Assembly: GCA_034008185.1 (NCBI GenBank)
Contig: CM067081.1
Coordinates: 107,021,265 to 107,085,264, forward strand
Origin: Gorsachius magnificus
Lineage: Eukaryota; Chordata; Aves; Pelecaniformes; Ardeidae
Direction: 5' to 3'
DNA length: 64,000 nucleotides
Positions 1-13,800 of this stretch are shown here, piece after piece. Position 1 is the first letter of the stretch. Each line of letters opens with the position of its first letter. Under the pieces are notes generated by a model. That model was not told the DNA's origin and made no database searches. It saw nothing but the letters and a program-made list of their open reading frames with translations. The translations under genes were made by a program, and so were the position numbers.

Positions 1-1433
1 AGTTTTATCTGATCCCTAGAGTTTCAAAGTGAAAAACTCAAACATCAGCTTCTAACTAAGCTGAATTAATTTCTATTTCCACAGCTTCTTTTTTTCCCCA
101 GCTTTCCGATTACATCCCTTGTGTTCAGAATCCATGGGTTTGCATATCATCACTGGGAGCCTTGTCACTGATTTCTTTGTACTAGGTTCAAAACTAGAAA
201 CTAAGTTTCTAATGTTGCTGTGCCATGAGAACTGTATCTTCAAAAATCAAAGCAGCAGCAAATACTCCATTTACTATTTTTCAAACTGATTTGAAAGGCA
301 GGTTCAAAACATATACAAAGTGTTACCCTAGAATTCAACCTAAATTCATCAAGACACAATCCAGCATTAGTCACTAGTTTCATCTCTACATAGCCATTTG
401 CATATGGGTAAGGTCAGCCACTTACTGGTTTAGAAATGATAGCTAAACTGAAGACAGCATTCAGATTGCAAGTTCATTAGCCACTAAGCACTTTAACTTT
501 ACTGTCATCCGAATTATTTTAAGTAGTTTGAAATGTATCTACTCAAAGCTAAAAGTGTTTCCTCCCCTTTATTGAATAAAAACATGTAAAAGAGCACTAT
601 TAGCCAACATAATTTCCTAGGATTTGGAAAAAGTATAATATTGTAAGTGGAAAGCAATAAGATGATAATAAAGTAAATCAAATTTAGAAAAAAATGAGTA
701 AAACCTGAATAAGATGAAACAATAATCAGGAAAAATCAGAACAGACCTTCAGTTCTGCACAGCAGAGAGAATATGAAGCGCACGTAGCTACAATTGCACA
801 AATTCACAATAAGCCAACCATTTCCTGTTAAAAGGAAAGTACTTTTTCATCTCAGTTGAGGTAAGTATCCAGAAACATCACACTGGGGAAAGATTGGAAA
901 TAAAAAAAGCTGTTAGATGCCTTCAGATCTCATTTTATCTACATTGCAATCTCATTTTAAGCAATTCTCAACCACAACAATACATTAAGCTAGTTTTTAT
1001 TTACGCAAGTCACTTCCATTGTATTTTTATCATTACGTTGGTTATATTACTATTATTGCAACTTAAACTTGTGTCTTGTTATTAACCAAAAGCAGTTCTA
1101 TGGCCTAATTCAAACACTTTGTCTGTACAAAAATATCATGTTTCTCCTTTCTGACTTTTCTGAGTTAAGGTTCATATAAAATAACATTCATAAAATAACT
1201 GAAACAAGTAATATTCAAATGCTAAAGCAGGCTCAAAACTATGATTCTTATGTATGTCTTATATGAAACGTTCAGGTTATAGACATGAGAGTCTCTGCAA
1301 AATCATCAATGTACACTGAAATTGGAGCGAAAATAATTAAACTATGCCTTAAAATGTCACTCCCTTATTCTAGTGATCTTTTTACAACCTGCAATGATTC
1401 ATATAAAAAAAAAATTATTAAATAGCATTTTTC
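1..1433. other. AT-rich noncoding DNA
   Basis: There is no coding region, RNA gene or recognisable repeat here. All open frames are short and of random composition. It is typical vertebrate intergenic or intronic sequence with short A and T runs. Confidence 0.6.
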
Positions 1434-1475
1434 AGGGAAGTGAAGGGAAAGGAAAGGAAGGGAAGGGAAGGGAAA
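1434..1475. repeat. GGGAA/GGAAA purine microsatellite
   Basis: About 42 bases of nearly pure purine made of GGGAA and GGAAA units, read directly from the sequence. It is an imperfect pentanucleotide microsatellite with no gene attached. Confidence 0.85.
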
Positions 1476-3960
1476 TGTTTTGGGTTTTTTCTGAACAAAA
1501 ATAAAATAATTTTTTTTCAGGCTTATTTTTTGTTCTCTGCCTACTGGTTCTTGAAGAGAGTAAAAGAAGGAAGGAAAAGTGAAAAATTAAAGTGTTTTTC
1601 CTCTTAAGACAAAATTTCTGTCAGAGAGCCATTTTGATTACAGTTACTATCAATAACAATAGCAATTATTTCTACTTATTAAACATTTCAAATATCATAT
1701 GAAATACTTATCCAACAGCTTGGAATAAATATTAAACTCTTTTTAGAGCTATGTAAAACATTACAATTTTTCCCTTTTGATATATTATTACAGGTTTGCA
1801 TAAGAATCCATACAGAAAATGTCACCCATTTCACAAATTAAAATGCTAATCTCTTCAAATGTTAAGATACAGAATGAGAGGGATATTCTTTGTAAACTCA
1901 TTTTCAGATGGTTAAATGATGCTGACAGACTGCAGTGATGAAGCAGTAAATACATTCTAAGGGATGATATATAATATCGTAGATAACATTTGTTCATTAG
2001 AAAATAGGCATGTATTTTGTTAAAAGTTCTTTCTATGGGAAGATGGTATCCATTATTTAGTCTTTGGATATAATTTTTGGTTGCTTGGGGTACACTAACA
2101 GTAAAAGCTTAGTTCTTAGATTCCCAAATATAAACTACAATGTTTCATAAGCTACCTATGCATTCTGCTTCTCTATGGTCAAACAGAATTAACTTTTCTT
2201 TGTATAGCTCAGATCGACATTATGTACTTTTACATAAGCTACTATGTTGCTGGAGTAGATTTTTCAAGTAAATAATATTTGAGGGAGAAATGCGTATTGA
2301 TTATATTGATATTTTTATATTTTGATATTTTATATTTTAATATTTTGCTATCTCAATTTGTAGTATACTTTTGATATAAAATGGCTGCACAAGACAGCTT
2401 AGAAGTCCCCCAGGGGCTTAGCAAGAGAAAACAGTCATTAATAAGACAGGTCTTGGGAATGTGTTACAATTGATTCACCTAGCTACCCATAATGCATTCT
2501 TTCAGAACTAGAAGATGCCAATCTCAATGAAATAGAGACTGAAGAAAACAAACAGTAACAAAAATCTGTGTGAAACTAAAAAATGCTTGACCTGTGTCAA
2601 ACGTTTCAGTATTACCTCAGGGAAAAATAAAGTGCCAGTGGAAACACTGAAAATGAGCACGCACACACAAAATTTAGAATTCTACCAACTCATGTGGATG
2701 AGACAGAAAAAAAGGGTAGGTCTCTCCCATAGCTCAGAAACAACTTAATTCAACCAGACATGTCCTATTTATGCAAGAGTACTGTCTCTATCCTACATCA
2801 ACAGAATTAGGTTATGAAAAAGTAGTGAATTTTTAATTTTTTTTCTTTAAAAAAAAAATATCCCTGACTCTTCCCACTGAGTTGTGTGCAAGCAGAACTG
2901 GGCCACTTATTTGCTTACCCACAAAGTCTGAGAACCTGAGATCATTTGAAGTGCTGAATGATCTCTCTTTCCTTTAACTCAAAATGAGAAGGTATAGAGA
3001 GCCTGTTGTGTGCCCAGTCCTGGCTGGTTCAGGTCTTTGATAAAATATTCATACCTCTTCAGGTGTCTTAAAGTATCTAATGTAATTTCAAACAGGCTAT
3101 CTGCCAGAGTTCACACATTTTATGAACTTAAGGACAAATTTTTCTTAAATAAATAATAAATCGAAAGAGTTTTAATCTTAGAATTTTATAAAGCTGCTTC
3201 TACTAAAGCTTAAAAATATGATTATTATTAAAAAATGGCATTAGGAAAATGCATAAAGTAGGTCTAGGGTGAAGGGCTAGGTCTCTTCTCCCCCTTTAAA
3301 GAAATTATTTTGTCTGATGTCAAAGTTGCTGTTTATGCTGACAAGTTGCTGTTGCTGACAATGGAAATAAAGGTTGGTATTAACTGAGAATTTTATAGAA
3401 CTATTTTGGTGAACAACATATTGTTTATAAATTCTACCTGAAATATAACAACACTTCCTACAAACTCTCAAGATATTTTTCTTGTCTACATTGTGCATGC
3501 TGTTGTTTAAAAATCAAGTGTTTCTGTAAATGTTAGGATCAGAAGAAAAAAAATGGGCAGGAGGGGAGGGATTTTTATGGCTTAATTGCTGTAGAAGCAT
3601 CAACCCTTAAGGAAGCATATAATTTGTTAAGAAATTCCAGACCATTAGTCTAAGGTTCTCCAAAATGTACAGTGTTAAAGTTCAAAAAAGAAAACGTGAT
3701 CTATTTTTAAAGGTTAAATGTGTCAAAATGGCTCCTTCTGTAATGAAGAAATGCGTAAGAATGCACTGAAAGCATAAGGAAACGTAGCAACAACAGAAAG
3801 ACAAGTCTGTAATAGCTGCCAGCAGGCTGTAAGGAGATAAGAAAGGTGACATCATGCTGGGTACACACAGATTGCTAAATGAGATCAGACGGTCTAGGGA
3901 CCGAGGTGTTGATACAGAGATTTTCATCTCTGTTTCCAGGTTCAGGATCTCACTCACCTT
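1476..3960. other. AT-rich noncoding DNA
   Basis: No gene or transposon is recognised. At 2290-2345 there is a low-complexity run of TATTTTGATATTT-like words. The frames at 3277-3498 and 3682-3957 (minus) resemble no protein I know. Confidence 0.55.
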
Positions 3961-3965
3961 CCTAT

Positions 3966-4395
3966 CTTTTTTTTTTGTTGTTGTTCGTTAGTTTTTTGAC
4001 AGTATGTTGCAGAATGAGAAAATAGGAATGCACCTGGGCACGCAGCACTTCACCTTCCCTGGGCTCATGCGGCCCCATGCAGCACTTTTGGGGAGGTGGC
4101 AGCACGGGAATGGCCCTGTGGCAGTTCAGAGTCAGCATAGGGAAGGCTTTCAGATGCTTGTCGCCCACAGTGCATGCCAGGGTCTCACACAGCTCCATTC
4201 TCCCTGAGGCATCCTCCGACAGCACAGGTGATGGGGAGCGCAGAAAAAACACAGGATTGGGAATGCAGATCTGCGTCCAAAAAGCTCCCAGGCACGTCCT
4301 CCAATGCACCCCCTTGGCCCCTCACTGCCAGGGGGCATCAAGCACAGGGGAGGGAGACAAAGGAGATCTTCAGCTGCTGAGCAGCAGTTTTGTCA
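3966..4395 (-). other. GC-rich block with A-rich tail; possible retrocopy
   Basis: About 430 bases clearly richer in G+C than both flanks. Read on the minus strand, the block ends in a run of about ten A preceded by CAACAACAAC-type sequence (3966-3990 on the plus strand reads as T-rich). That is how a polyadenylated retroposed transcript looks. A minus-strand frame of about 115 codons covers 3962-4309, and overlapping plus-strand frames also stay open, as expected for GC-rich DNA. I do not recognise the encoded peptides and saw no clear target-site duplication. It could be a retrocopy, a noncoding RNA exon, an unclassified repeat or just a local GC-rich patch. Birds carry few processed pseudogenes, because CR1 rarely mobilises host mRNAs. 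Confidence 0.3.
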
Positions 4396-7324
4396 CTTGA
4401 TTTCTGCCATTTTGGGGGGCTTCTGATAAGACTTGTCATTGTTTTAATAATTTCCTTGGACTCTGAGATAATCTTCATGTAAAAGCTACCTACCCAATGT
4501 CACTTATGAAGCTATTTAAAAATATTAAAAAAAAAAAGACAAAAAAACGGTACAAAACATCAATTTCCATAACAACAAAAAATTGTATTATAGTTAGTGA
4601 AACATCAAGAATAAACTATTCTAATATTATTAAAAAATTATCAAGAAACATAATCTATTGTGAAATACTTAATACTGGGTTCTTTTAATGTTATTTTCAG
4701 GCAGACAGCACTGCAAGGAAGATAAATCTCTATTCTAAACTGGGTAATAACCTGTACCTCTGGTGGAGCACTTACTGCCTAAGACAGGTAGGGTCAAAAA
4801 AGTTTCATTACTATCTAGCTATAAAACTAGTATGCTAGCCACTAGACTAGAATGGCTTAATTTTACTTGTTTATTTGGTGTATATCTGATTTATTCCTCC
4901 TTTCTTATTGATAAATCATCATAATTTATGTTATACCTAGTTCTCCCTGCCAACTCACAGGCACTTTTATCAGCTTCTAGGACACTTATCTTTTCACAGA
5001 GCTAAAAACCCCATGTAGAAATCCTGTAACACAAGAAATCAAACAAAAAAAAAAATGCAGTAGTGGTGAAATACATGGGTATAATTGTCACTACAACACG
5101 TATAATAAAAACATTATTTGGTGTCTACATGCTAATCTCCCAATTAACTTTTTTAATATAGGTACAAAACCTCTGATTCAAAGACTTTGCTTTATCTCTT
5201 ACTGCTCTTCTGCTGCAATATATATGGGCTAATAATGTAAAGGAGACAGTGGTTTCCTTACCATGGTAGATGATTATTGGAGTGAGATCCCCACAATTTA
5301 ACTGTTTAAAAAAAAAGAGAATCAACTAAATTTTCCTTAAGGAAGTGGTATGTTCTCTGTTTCTGTCTCTCTGTACATGCAGGGATATATGTGGATATGT
5401 ATATCTATTTGTGTGTGTGTTCCTCTGCTTATGTATATGACCAATATATTCATTGATCTTTACAATTCCTCAAATGCATGTGATGACCACTTAATTAAGA
5501 AACAGATCTAAGAATCCCAGTGTCCATACAATAGCTATTTTGCCAGTAATTTGCCTAAGGAGAAACAAACGGCACAGTTATCAGTTAATTAAACAAATAA
5601 AACACCAGTAGACAACATAAAGAATATCCAAGGACTTCACTTATGAACATAAGAACTCTTTGCAAAATCAAGAAGGTCACCTGTTGTAAATTAATTCTTA
5701 TGGAAACAGCTGAGAAGCCAGAGGTCTGATTTTAGTACATGAACTACACCAACATGACAGCTTAAGTATAGGTTTGGAATGTCTTATAGTTAATTTCTTA
5801 GTAAGTACCTTTAATTGCCAAGCTTCAGCTAAATGCTTTCACTAATTTCTTTTCTGAGAAATATTTGCATATGTTTTTGAAAGCAACTGTACTGAAGGAA
5901 ACAGGTTTTGCACTTTCAAGACATTTTTTCCTGGAGTAATCAGCTTTATATGCTTATTTGGTCAAGGTATTTTCCCAGGCCAGTTAGACAACAGCTAATA
6001 ACGTGTATTTTGAGATCATCATAGCAGATGGCATTTGTGTCCCTTCTGGCTCCCATTATGAACTTCACATATCTTAATAGACTGCACTGATGAAATTTAT
6101 AGGAATTACAAACAGGAGCAAAATCATAAGAAAAGCGCTACTACCCTAAAAACTGGTCTTCCTAGCCCAGTACTCTGTCTCTAGCAGTCACAATACCACC
6201 GGCATATATGAGACAGCTACTTAGGAGGAGCATGTCAGCCTGGCTACGTTAGCTTGTCCATGCCCACACGTGCTCCAGAACCCACAATAAGTGCAGGGAG
6301 AGAAGGACTGATTCCTCATTTTCTCTGGGTCTGTGTGAAGGCCCCACTGAGCACAACAGCAGCAGGAGAAGAAGTTCCTGAAGAGGCTTTTCTCCTGTAC
6401 CACCTTTCCCACACTAAAAAGAAGTAGCTACATCTGCTGGAACCTTCCTCCACCAAGACTACAGCAATCACCATTATTTTTATGGCCACCTCCACAATCA
6501 CAACCACCTGGACTGAACAACCCTTATCAGTATCCGAAGACATGGGTTGCAGCTGCAACTTAGATTACCTTGGCGTACATGACTCATATTTCACAGAGAT
6601 ACAGCACCTGCCACCACCAGGCTCTCCCTCACATCCTTTGCACAGAAGGACTTTGGGAGGAGAGGCAGTGTCACAACCAAAACCTTGAAATGAGCAAAAA
6701 GGGAATGTGTCATATACGGAGCAAATAATTGATAAATACTGTAATTAATATTTTAGCTTTCTAGTTGTTCAAATCATCAAAATCAGGAAATATTTGATAA
6801 TAATAGTTAAAATTATTTATATTTTTAAAAAGCCCTTCCTAGTATTCAATCCTCTTTCCTGGTGTTATGCTCACCCTTCCCATGGCCCTCTGCATCCTAT
6901 ACTTGACGCTCTCAGTCTTCCTCAAAAATTGGGTAGGGGGGAAGTTTGTAACAAGTCATTGTCATCCCTAGATCTTTGCTGGGAGGAACTGTGATATTTT
7001 TGCTGGGGTTTCCTTCTTCTCATTCTTGGACCATCTTTATGTATTTTCTTACCCAGCCTTCTCCCTTGCTTCTGCTCCTACAGAAGGGGTGCCAGCTGCC
7101 CCTACACCCCCCCCTCCCCTCCTCCCGCATCCCTGGGGGCTGTTTGTTCCACAGGGACTTCCTGCTAAACCCAGCTCAGGCCAAGCACAGCCCAGCCACC
7201 CTCTCAGACCAGCCTGGAGAGTATCAGCACAAGTCTGGAAAGTGGGTTTGGAATTAATCTCCAACTAGTTTTTCTGAAAGCTCTAAAGTGTAGTGGGATT
7301 TGGTGAATAATTGTTTGGCATTTA
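4396..7324. other. Noncoding DNA with a C-rich patch
   Basis: Mostly AT-rich with no recognised gene. Two stretches are less AT-rich: about 6220-6690, and about 7060-7260, which contains a C-run block (CACCCCCCCCTCCCCTCC). Open frames on both strands there are products of base composition. Confidence 0.5.
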
Positions 7325-7550
7325 CCTTATCTACTACCTTCATGATTCTATAAACCTGAGACATATCCCCTCTTAGCCTTCTCCTCTCCAAACCAAGCTC
7401 TTTCAGCCTCACTTTATAAAGCTACTCCATCCCTTTGATCACACTAATTGCCTTTCTTGTACTTTCCTGTACCTTCTCTCTACCTTTGCTATGGCCTCCA
7501 TGAAGCACTGAGACCAGAACTGCAAGCAGTTCTCAAGATGTGAAATTTCA
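7325..7550 (-). mobile_element. Ancient CR1 LINE fragment
   Basis: On the plus strand the sequence follows the reverse complement of the CR1 reverse-transcriptase C-terminal region: a CCCCTCTTAGCCTTCTCCTC block, then CCAAACCAAGCTCTTTCAGCC, later an AGACCAGAACTGCAAGCAGT block matching the conserved 'CCAGAACTGGACGCAGTACTC' segment. The better-preserved copy at 31475-32255 shows the same order of blocks. Divergence is high and there are indels, so this is an old copy without coding capacity. The boundaries are approximate. Confidence 0.65.
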
Positions 7551-8722
7551 GTACATAAACCCACACAGCTGAATTCAGGGAAAACTTCACTCAGACCTGG
7601 TTTTGATTTGGGGTTTTGGGTTGGTTTTGGTTTTGTCTTCTTACAGGATAAGAGCAAATATACAAACCTACAGCTAACCCAGTTTGGAACAACCCAAATA
7701 TAGCACAAATCAGTGAAAAAAAAGGCTCTAAATTACTGAGTCCTAAGTCCCATTTCAAAAGTAGCTCCAAAGCAAGCATTCAGCTGATATAGCTATAAAT
7801 TTATCTCAAGGTATGTGGATTCCCAGAATAGTGAAATTACCTTATTAACACTGTGGTGACATATGAAGAACTGGACAATATTGGCAACTGTAACCATACC
7901 CACATGTTTTCCCAAGCAGACAGATGGGGCATCTGGGCTCCTGGGGAAGTGGTTAAACTGCTTCCCAATTCGACTGGCATTTTCACAAATAGCTGAACAA
8001 TTGTCTCATTATGTGCAAAACCAGATACCCTTAGGAAAACAGTAGATTAATCACCACCTGAATACACTTCTAACTCACAGAAGTGGTGCACCTGCTCAAT
8101 TACACCTATAAGGAAGAATAGAATATTGGTCACACAAAATACTCAAAACACAACAAAGCAACAAAGGTCTCTGCCAGAGAAATGCATTTCTCATCCAGTG
8201 GTGCAATCTCTATACATGCTGTCATACTGCAATTTCTGCATAATCCATTTCTGTTGAGGTTTCACAGATAACTAGGGTATGCAGATGATGAGATTCCTGT
8301 CTGGTTTTGGGGGTGATTCATTAAATCATTAAACTGTGGGGCTCTTTAGTATGTCTTCCTCATCAAACTCTCTGCTCTCTTTCACTCTAGTCTTTTCTGA
8401 TTTTGTTTTTTTGATTGCCGTCCTTGCAGAGTTTGTTTAGGAACTCAAAAGGAGTCATTCCATACAGGCTTTTAAAAACTGATGTAATGAACCAGTAAAT
8501 CTTGCCCTAGTTCCACATATATTAAGCTCACTAGTTGGCTAATGCAATTTTCTAGATCCACCTTTTTATCCCTCAAATACTATAAGACTTCTTTTTCCTC
8601 ACTAACATCTTAAATCTTAATTCTGTCTGCACAGGTGACATTAACAAGGCCAGAAGTCATGGCAGTCAAGCTCATTTTCACAGACGGTTCATTATCTTCT
8701 TTCTTTACATGGTTTTTTATAT
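7551..8722. other. AT-rich noncoding DNA
   Basis: No coding region or repeat is recognised. At 7600-7640 there is a G/T-rich simple stretch (GGTTTTGG words). Confidence 0.5.
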
Positions 8723-8780
8723 AGCTCTATAAATAGCTTTTAAGTATAGAGCTTTTAAGCTCTATAAATAGTCTTTTAAG
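8723..8780. repeat. Short tandem duplication enclosing a palindrome
   Basis: A 22-bp unit at 8723-8744 (AGCTCTATAAATAGCTTTTAAG) recurs with one inserted base at 8758-8780. Between and across the copies lies a perfect inverted repeat, 8745-8766, with 10-bp arms (TATAGAGCTT and AAGCTCTATA) around a TT spacer. It could form a small hairpin or cruciform. No gene is attached. Confidence 0.8.
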
Positions 8781-10770
8781 TGAGTTGAATTTAAATGCTT
8801 ACTTCAGTAATACTTCTTTCAATAACCTGATAAGTTTTTAATGAGTTCCGGATGTATAGTACAACACAGCAAAAGAAACATTTCTAATAACTCTAGGGAT
8901 TAGATGTTCTTGCTTTCCTGGGTGTCATCATAAAACACCTATTGCAAGATACCATAATGAGTAAGTACAATATTCCTTGTACTGATATTTTATTACTCGT
9001 TTCTTTCTCGGGATAGCTTTTCAGCACCTTTGTATCGACGTCCGCACAGACTTGATTAGTTTCAAGGCTAACTATCATGGAACAGTTGATGGCTGATAAC
9101 ATAGCTGGGTAATTGTATCTTTCTAACATTTCAATATCCATTTTGACATTAGATTACATTTTGCCATTAGCAACATTCAGTGAGAAATGTCTTTGGAGTA
9201 TCTGTTGTATACACTTATTGAAAAAATTGCCCTTTCATGCTTACTGTGTTACGTAGCCAAGAATACTGCACTGGTTTTGAATAACCATTAAGATGTTACT
9301 GGACATTCTGCTAACCATGGAAAACAAATCTACCTAAATAAATGTGAATCTACTAGAGAAAAATATTGCTGAAGAGTTTTGCTCTAACGTACTCTCTTCC
9401 ATATTATTTTTCCTAAGTATTGGCTATACCTGTCAGAACAAGGAGCAAGGACAGGCAAATAGGTTTAAGTGATGAAAGAGTTTACGCAGAGACTGAATGA
9501 TACAAGGATCCTTGTTTTCTTAGCTCTTATCAGAGAACCTGTTTCAAGATGGAATCACACCAGTTCTTCCGAGAATGAAGAACATTATGAAATGTTTTTT
9601 TCTGCATTGAAATTCATGTAACAGAACAGAATTTCTGCAAAGAAAACTAATAAATTATGCTATGTTTAATCACATCTTTTTTCTGCATGTTGTGACAAAA
9701 ATAAAGTTGAGGAAAGAATGGAGATAAAGTCCATACGTATCTCCAATGCTTTGTGAGGATTGGTATCACATTATTGAAAACTTTTCTCAAGAGTCAATCA
9801 CTATGAAGAGACTAAAAATTCTAAACCCCTCATAATAGGGCTGGAGAGTAGAAAGCCAGTAAGCTGGGGTGGGAGGAAATTTGGAAACTTATTGAAGTTT
9901 ATAAAAAAATAAGTTCTTTCTCCTCAGTGATTAGTTCTTAAATTTGTCTCCTTCTAGTCCTTGAAAAAGGACATTCTTTTCTAAAACAAGTTTTAACCTG
10001 TAGCTTCACAAGATGTTACTTGCGTAACAAATGAAAATTATCTTTGACAAAGCACTTATTTGTGTAACACAGATCCATTCCCTTGAATTTATTATTCATA
10101 TGATCAGGGATTCATGTGATTAGTCTTCAGTTTGTTAGGCACTGAATGAGCACCAAAAAATTCTACAAAATAGAACAAAAACTTCCCTAAAAGTGCTGGA
10201 TTTTTAATCATAATATAAGGTGTATTCACCATCCCAGTGAAGGGTGCAAGGAGACAGTAGAACAATTATCTTCCATCACTTCCATGGATATGACCTTTTT
10301 TTCCCCCTCCTGGTCTGCTAGTGCATTGGCTACTGACACGGATCACGACAAGAGGTTTGACACAGCACTCCTCTGAGAGTTTCTCAAGAAAGCTTGTGCA
10401 ATGTGACCTGTCTATTTGTCAGGCTTTCCCCCTCCTCTCCTCATCAAGTATTCATTTTTCACAGTAGTGTTGACATACATAAAGAGGGAGAATGTATGGG
10501 GAACGTCATGTTGCTGTCACTGACACTGGGCATCATGTCATGCCTGAGACAAGTATGTTATGCTACATCATGAGTAAACTGTGCACCCAGGTTTCTGAGT
10601 GGTTGTAAGTTTGTTTTTTTAAGTAAAAAAAACCCCAAACCCTAATATGTGAAAAAGATGATGTACAGAACTTCCTGAATTATATAGGTGTTCCAGATAT
10701 AGCTCAAATGAGGGCTATTAACTGAAATTGAATAAAAAATGATCATAAACTCTTTCCCATAATGCATCTA
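8781..10770. other. AT-rich noncoding DNA
   Basis: No gene, RNA or repeat is recognised. The minus-strand frame at 8893-9141 (82 codons) has no recognisable domain. Confidence 0.5.
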
Positions 10771-10844
10771 GTTGGAGTAGATGACCTCTAGGGGTCCCTT
10801 CCAACCTAAAACATTCTATGATTCTATGATTCTATGATTCTATG
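10771..10844 (+). mobile_element. CR1 LINE, 74-bp 3'-end stub
   Basis: Starts at GTTGGAGTAGATGACCTCTA, runs through the GGGGTCCCTTCCAACC block and ends in four copies of ATTCTATG. These are the last bases of CR1, and the octamer array is its hallmark 3' terminus. The copy is extremely 5'-truncated, as most CR1 insertions are. The low divergence suggests a fairly recent insertion. Confidence 0.92.
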
Positions 10845-13800
10845 AAATAAACTTACTGAATACGAGCTATAGAACAAACACAGGAAATTATTTTTCATGC
10901 AGTGTACCCCAAAATTGTTAAATCCATTGCTCCATATTTTTGCAAATGCCAGAGATTTATCTGCAGTCAAAAGCACTAGACTAAAATAATTGATAAAAAA
11001 AACCATCAAAAGCTCATTTCTACACAGGTTTAGGATACCCAGGAGACTGATAAAGAAAAAATATAATAAGGAAATAGAATAATCATAATAACTGTCTGAA
11101 GAGTGGGCTTTCATTATTTAGGATATTGTCTCCAACTTTCTATAAGACAAGAACTAGGAAGATAGCAATGCAGTCAGTGTTCAAGAGTTTAAAGTGATTA
11201 AATTAGTGTCACAGATATGTTTATTGTGAATACTATTAGCAGTATATCAAATGATATATTGCAACCACACAAATACATTTCCACCTATTATAGTTTGGGT
11301 ATTTTTTTTTTTTGTTCACTAAAGAGATCAATAATTATCATCTTCATTCCCAATAAAAGAAAATCAGAACTTTAAATCTGTTTGTGTAGCATTTTCTGTT
11401 GCCACAATAATAAAATGTTATATAACAAAGAATAAAGCTAAAATACTTTGTCAAATTATTCTACAGATAACATTAGTTCTGATAAAAAATAATGAATACT
11501 AAAGTTGTAGCTGTTTTTTTGCTTTCTCCATGTTTTGCTGACCCTTAGAAGCACACTTTGCCAGGCATGGATGGGAGCTACTACTAATTGCCTGTGCATC
11601 CAAGGGCTATAGACACTCTGGGATACTTCTCCTTCTCTTCCATAGCAGTTGTATGTTGAGAATTTCAGCAGGAATTGCATTTACAACTTGGAGGGCTGCA
11701 TAAAGTTGGGGAATAGTCATTTGGCTGTATTCAGAATAGACACTAGTTAAAGCCTGAAGCTCTGTAAGTTGCATAGATCATGGTTTTTCAACTTGTGGCT
11801 GCTATTAGGTTTAACAAGATGAAAGCATCTTGTTCTTTCCCTAATTAGAATAATATTAGAAGATTTTTAATAATCTAATTTGTCAGATTATTAGAAGAAA
11901 GGGGGGAAACATTCTGAATCTTTTGTAGTTGCAACATGAGGTTACATTATAGAGAAACCTGTAGGGGAAACTACCAAGAATGGCATAACTACCCCATAGG
12001 AGCATCAGTCAGATTTTCCTCCTCCCATGGAGGTTGTCAGAAAATCATGGCAACTGCCATTTCTGTTTAATGATGATGAAAATTATGTGCTACCCTGAAA
12101 TTTCTAGGTGACTCCTTTTTGCTTGTCCATTGCTCCGTTTCTGAACAGTAAAAGATGACTGCACAATTGTTATTGTATTTACTTTGTTTTCTTCCTTAAT
12201 TTTGTTAGGATAGCCCCTGCTAACCTAAAATTCAATGCAATGATTTTCAGTGGGCTACTGAATAACTACTATAATATATTGCTGTTGTTTTATCTCACCC
12301 TCTAACCTGTCTTCTATCTGCATGGTAGTTTCATGGGTTAAAACCTTCCTAATGCCTCTATAGAAGGTACAACAAGGGCCAATCTCAGACAATTAATCCT
12401 GGCATTTAGGAAGAGCTTGCAAAAAAAAGGTACCCAGAAAAAGGAAGATATTTTCACTTCTCTCCTGATTCTAAAATACCTGACAGGGACACTGTAACAT
12501 CACCCAGTATACAAGACTTGTTAATTATATTATTTAAAAAATTCCATTTTAATTTGCCAAGAGAGACTATATCTCACAGTTTATCCTGGTAATACTTCAG
12601 GCTTTGGATTTAATTTTAGGCACAGGTAAAAGAGAGAGAAAGCAAAATAATGAAACAACATTAATTCTCAACACTACATAAGAAGATATTAGCTATCTGT
12701 ACATATGTTCTAATTTCAGTCCAGTCCTTCGACAGCCATTCACATTATCCTTTATAAGAAAGCCAGTCGAGCCAGCTATTGCAGTGGAAACAAGTGTATA
12801 CTTGTTTGCAAGACTAAGGCCTGTGCATAAGCATAAGTACTAAACCCAGACATTTCATAATGCAGTCATACTTCAGGTGCTAGTCAGTAGCTCTGTCATA
12901 AATGCAGGAATCCTTCCCATTTATTATATCCCTTTTCTCCACATTTAGGTGCTGCTGCCTTGCATTACTGTAACTTACACGGATGGTTAATAACACACTT
13001 CACCTTTCTCTACTCCTCCACCTGAATGACTACAAACATTACAAATTTTTCTGTTGATCTGAAACTTTTGCACAAAAGTCACACCTAAAGACAGATTCAA
13101 GTGCCAGTATTCTGCTGGTATTCTCCATACTGCTTGATGTAGAAAGCTTGATGGAATTGTCTTTGCTATACAGTTGTTATGGGTATATATTCCACTTACA
13201 TATTTGAATATGTGCTTTTTTGTTTATAGTTCTTTAGACAAACTTGCCATAAAAATAAACCATTTTCGAAGTGTACTAAGTAGACTACCTTCTTTCCCAA
13301 TAATCATTTATGTTGTTCATTTCCCACAGAAGATTCCTGAGGCAATAGAGGTAACCATTATTTACTTTCAACACACCATACACAGATATTGTATATCTGA
13401 TGTACACTCTAGGTACTACTAAGCCATTTATCAATGACCTAATACTTCAGTATTACTTACCCTAGATTGCTTTGGTTCAATATTATTCTGGTTAGTCATT
13501 ATAAAAAGCTAATTTGAAAGTAAGCAGATAACTGTGACAGGTACACTGACATATCATGTCTTCTTCATAAAACATTGACAGTAACTCTGCAGCAACTGTA
13601 TTGTCATTTCATTGTTTTTATGCTTATAAAATACCATTGTGTAGAAGTCTTTCTGTTTGAAATATGTACTCCTAAGAATAAGATCTATGGTAGAAGTTCC
13701 TTCATTTATAATTTTCAGCTAATAACTTGTTAGAAAAAAATTCACATTTATTTCTGCATGCTTACAGCTAATGACTTCTGAAACCAGAATCACTAATGCA

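Noticed and set aside
4004..4400. Overlapping plus-strand frames in the GC-rich block as coding
   Set aside because: Several frames on both strands are open at once, the mark of composition rather than selection.
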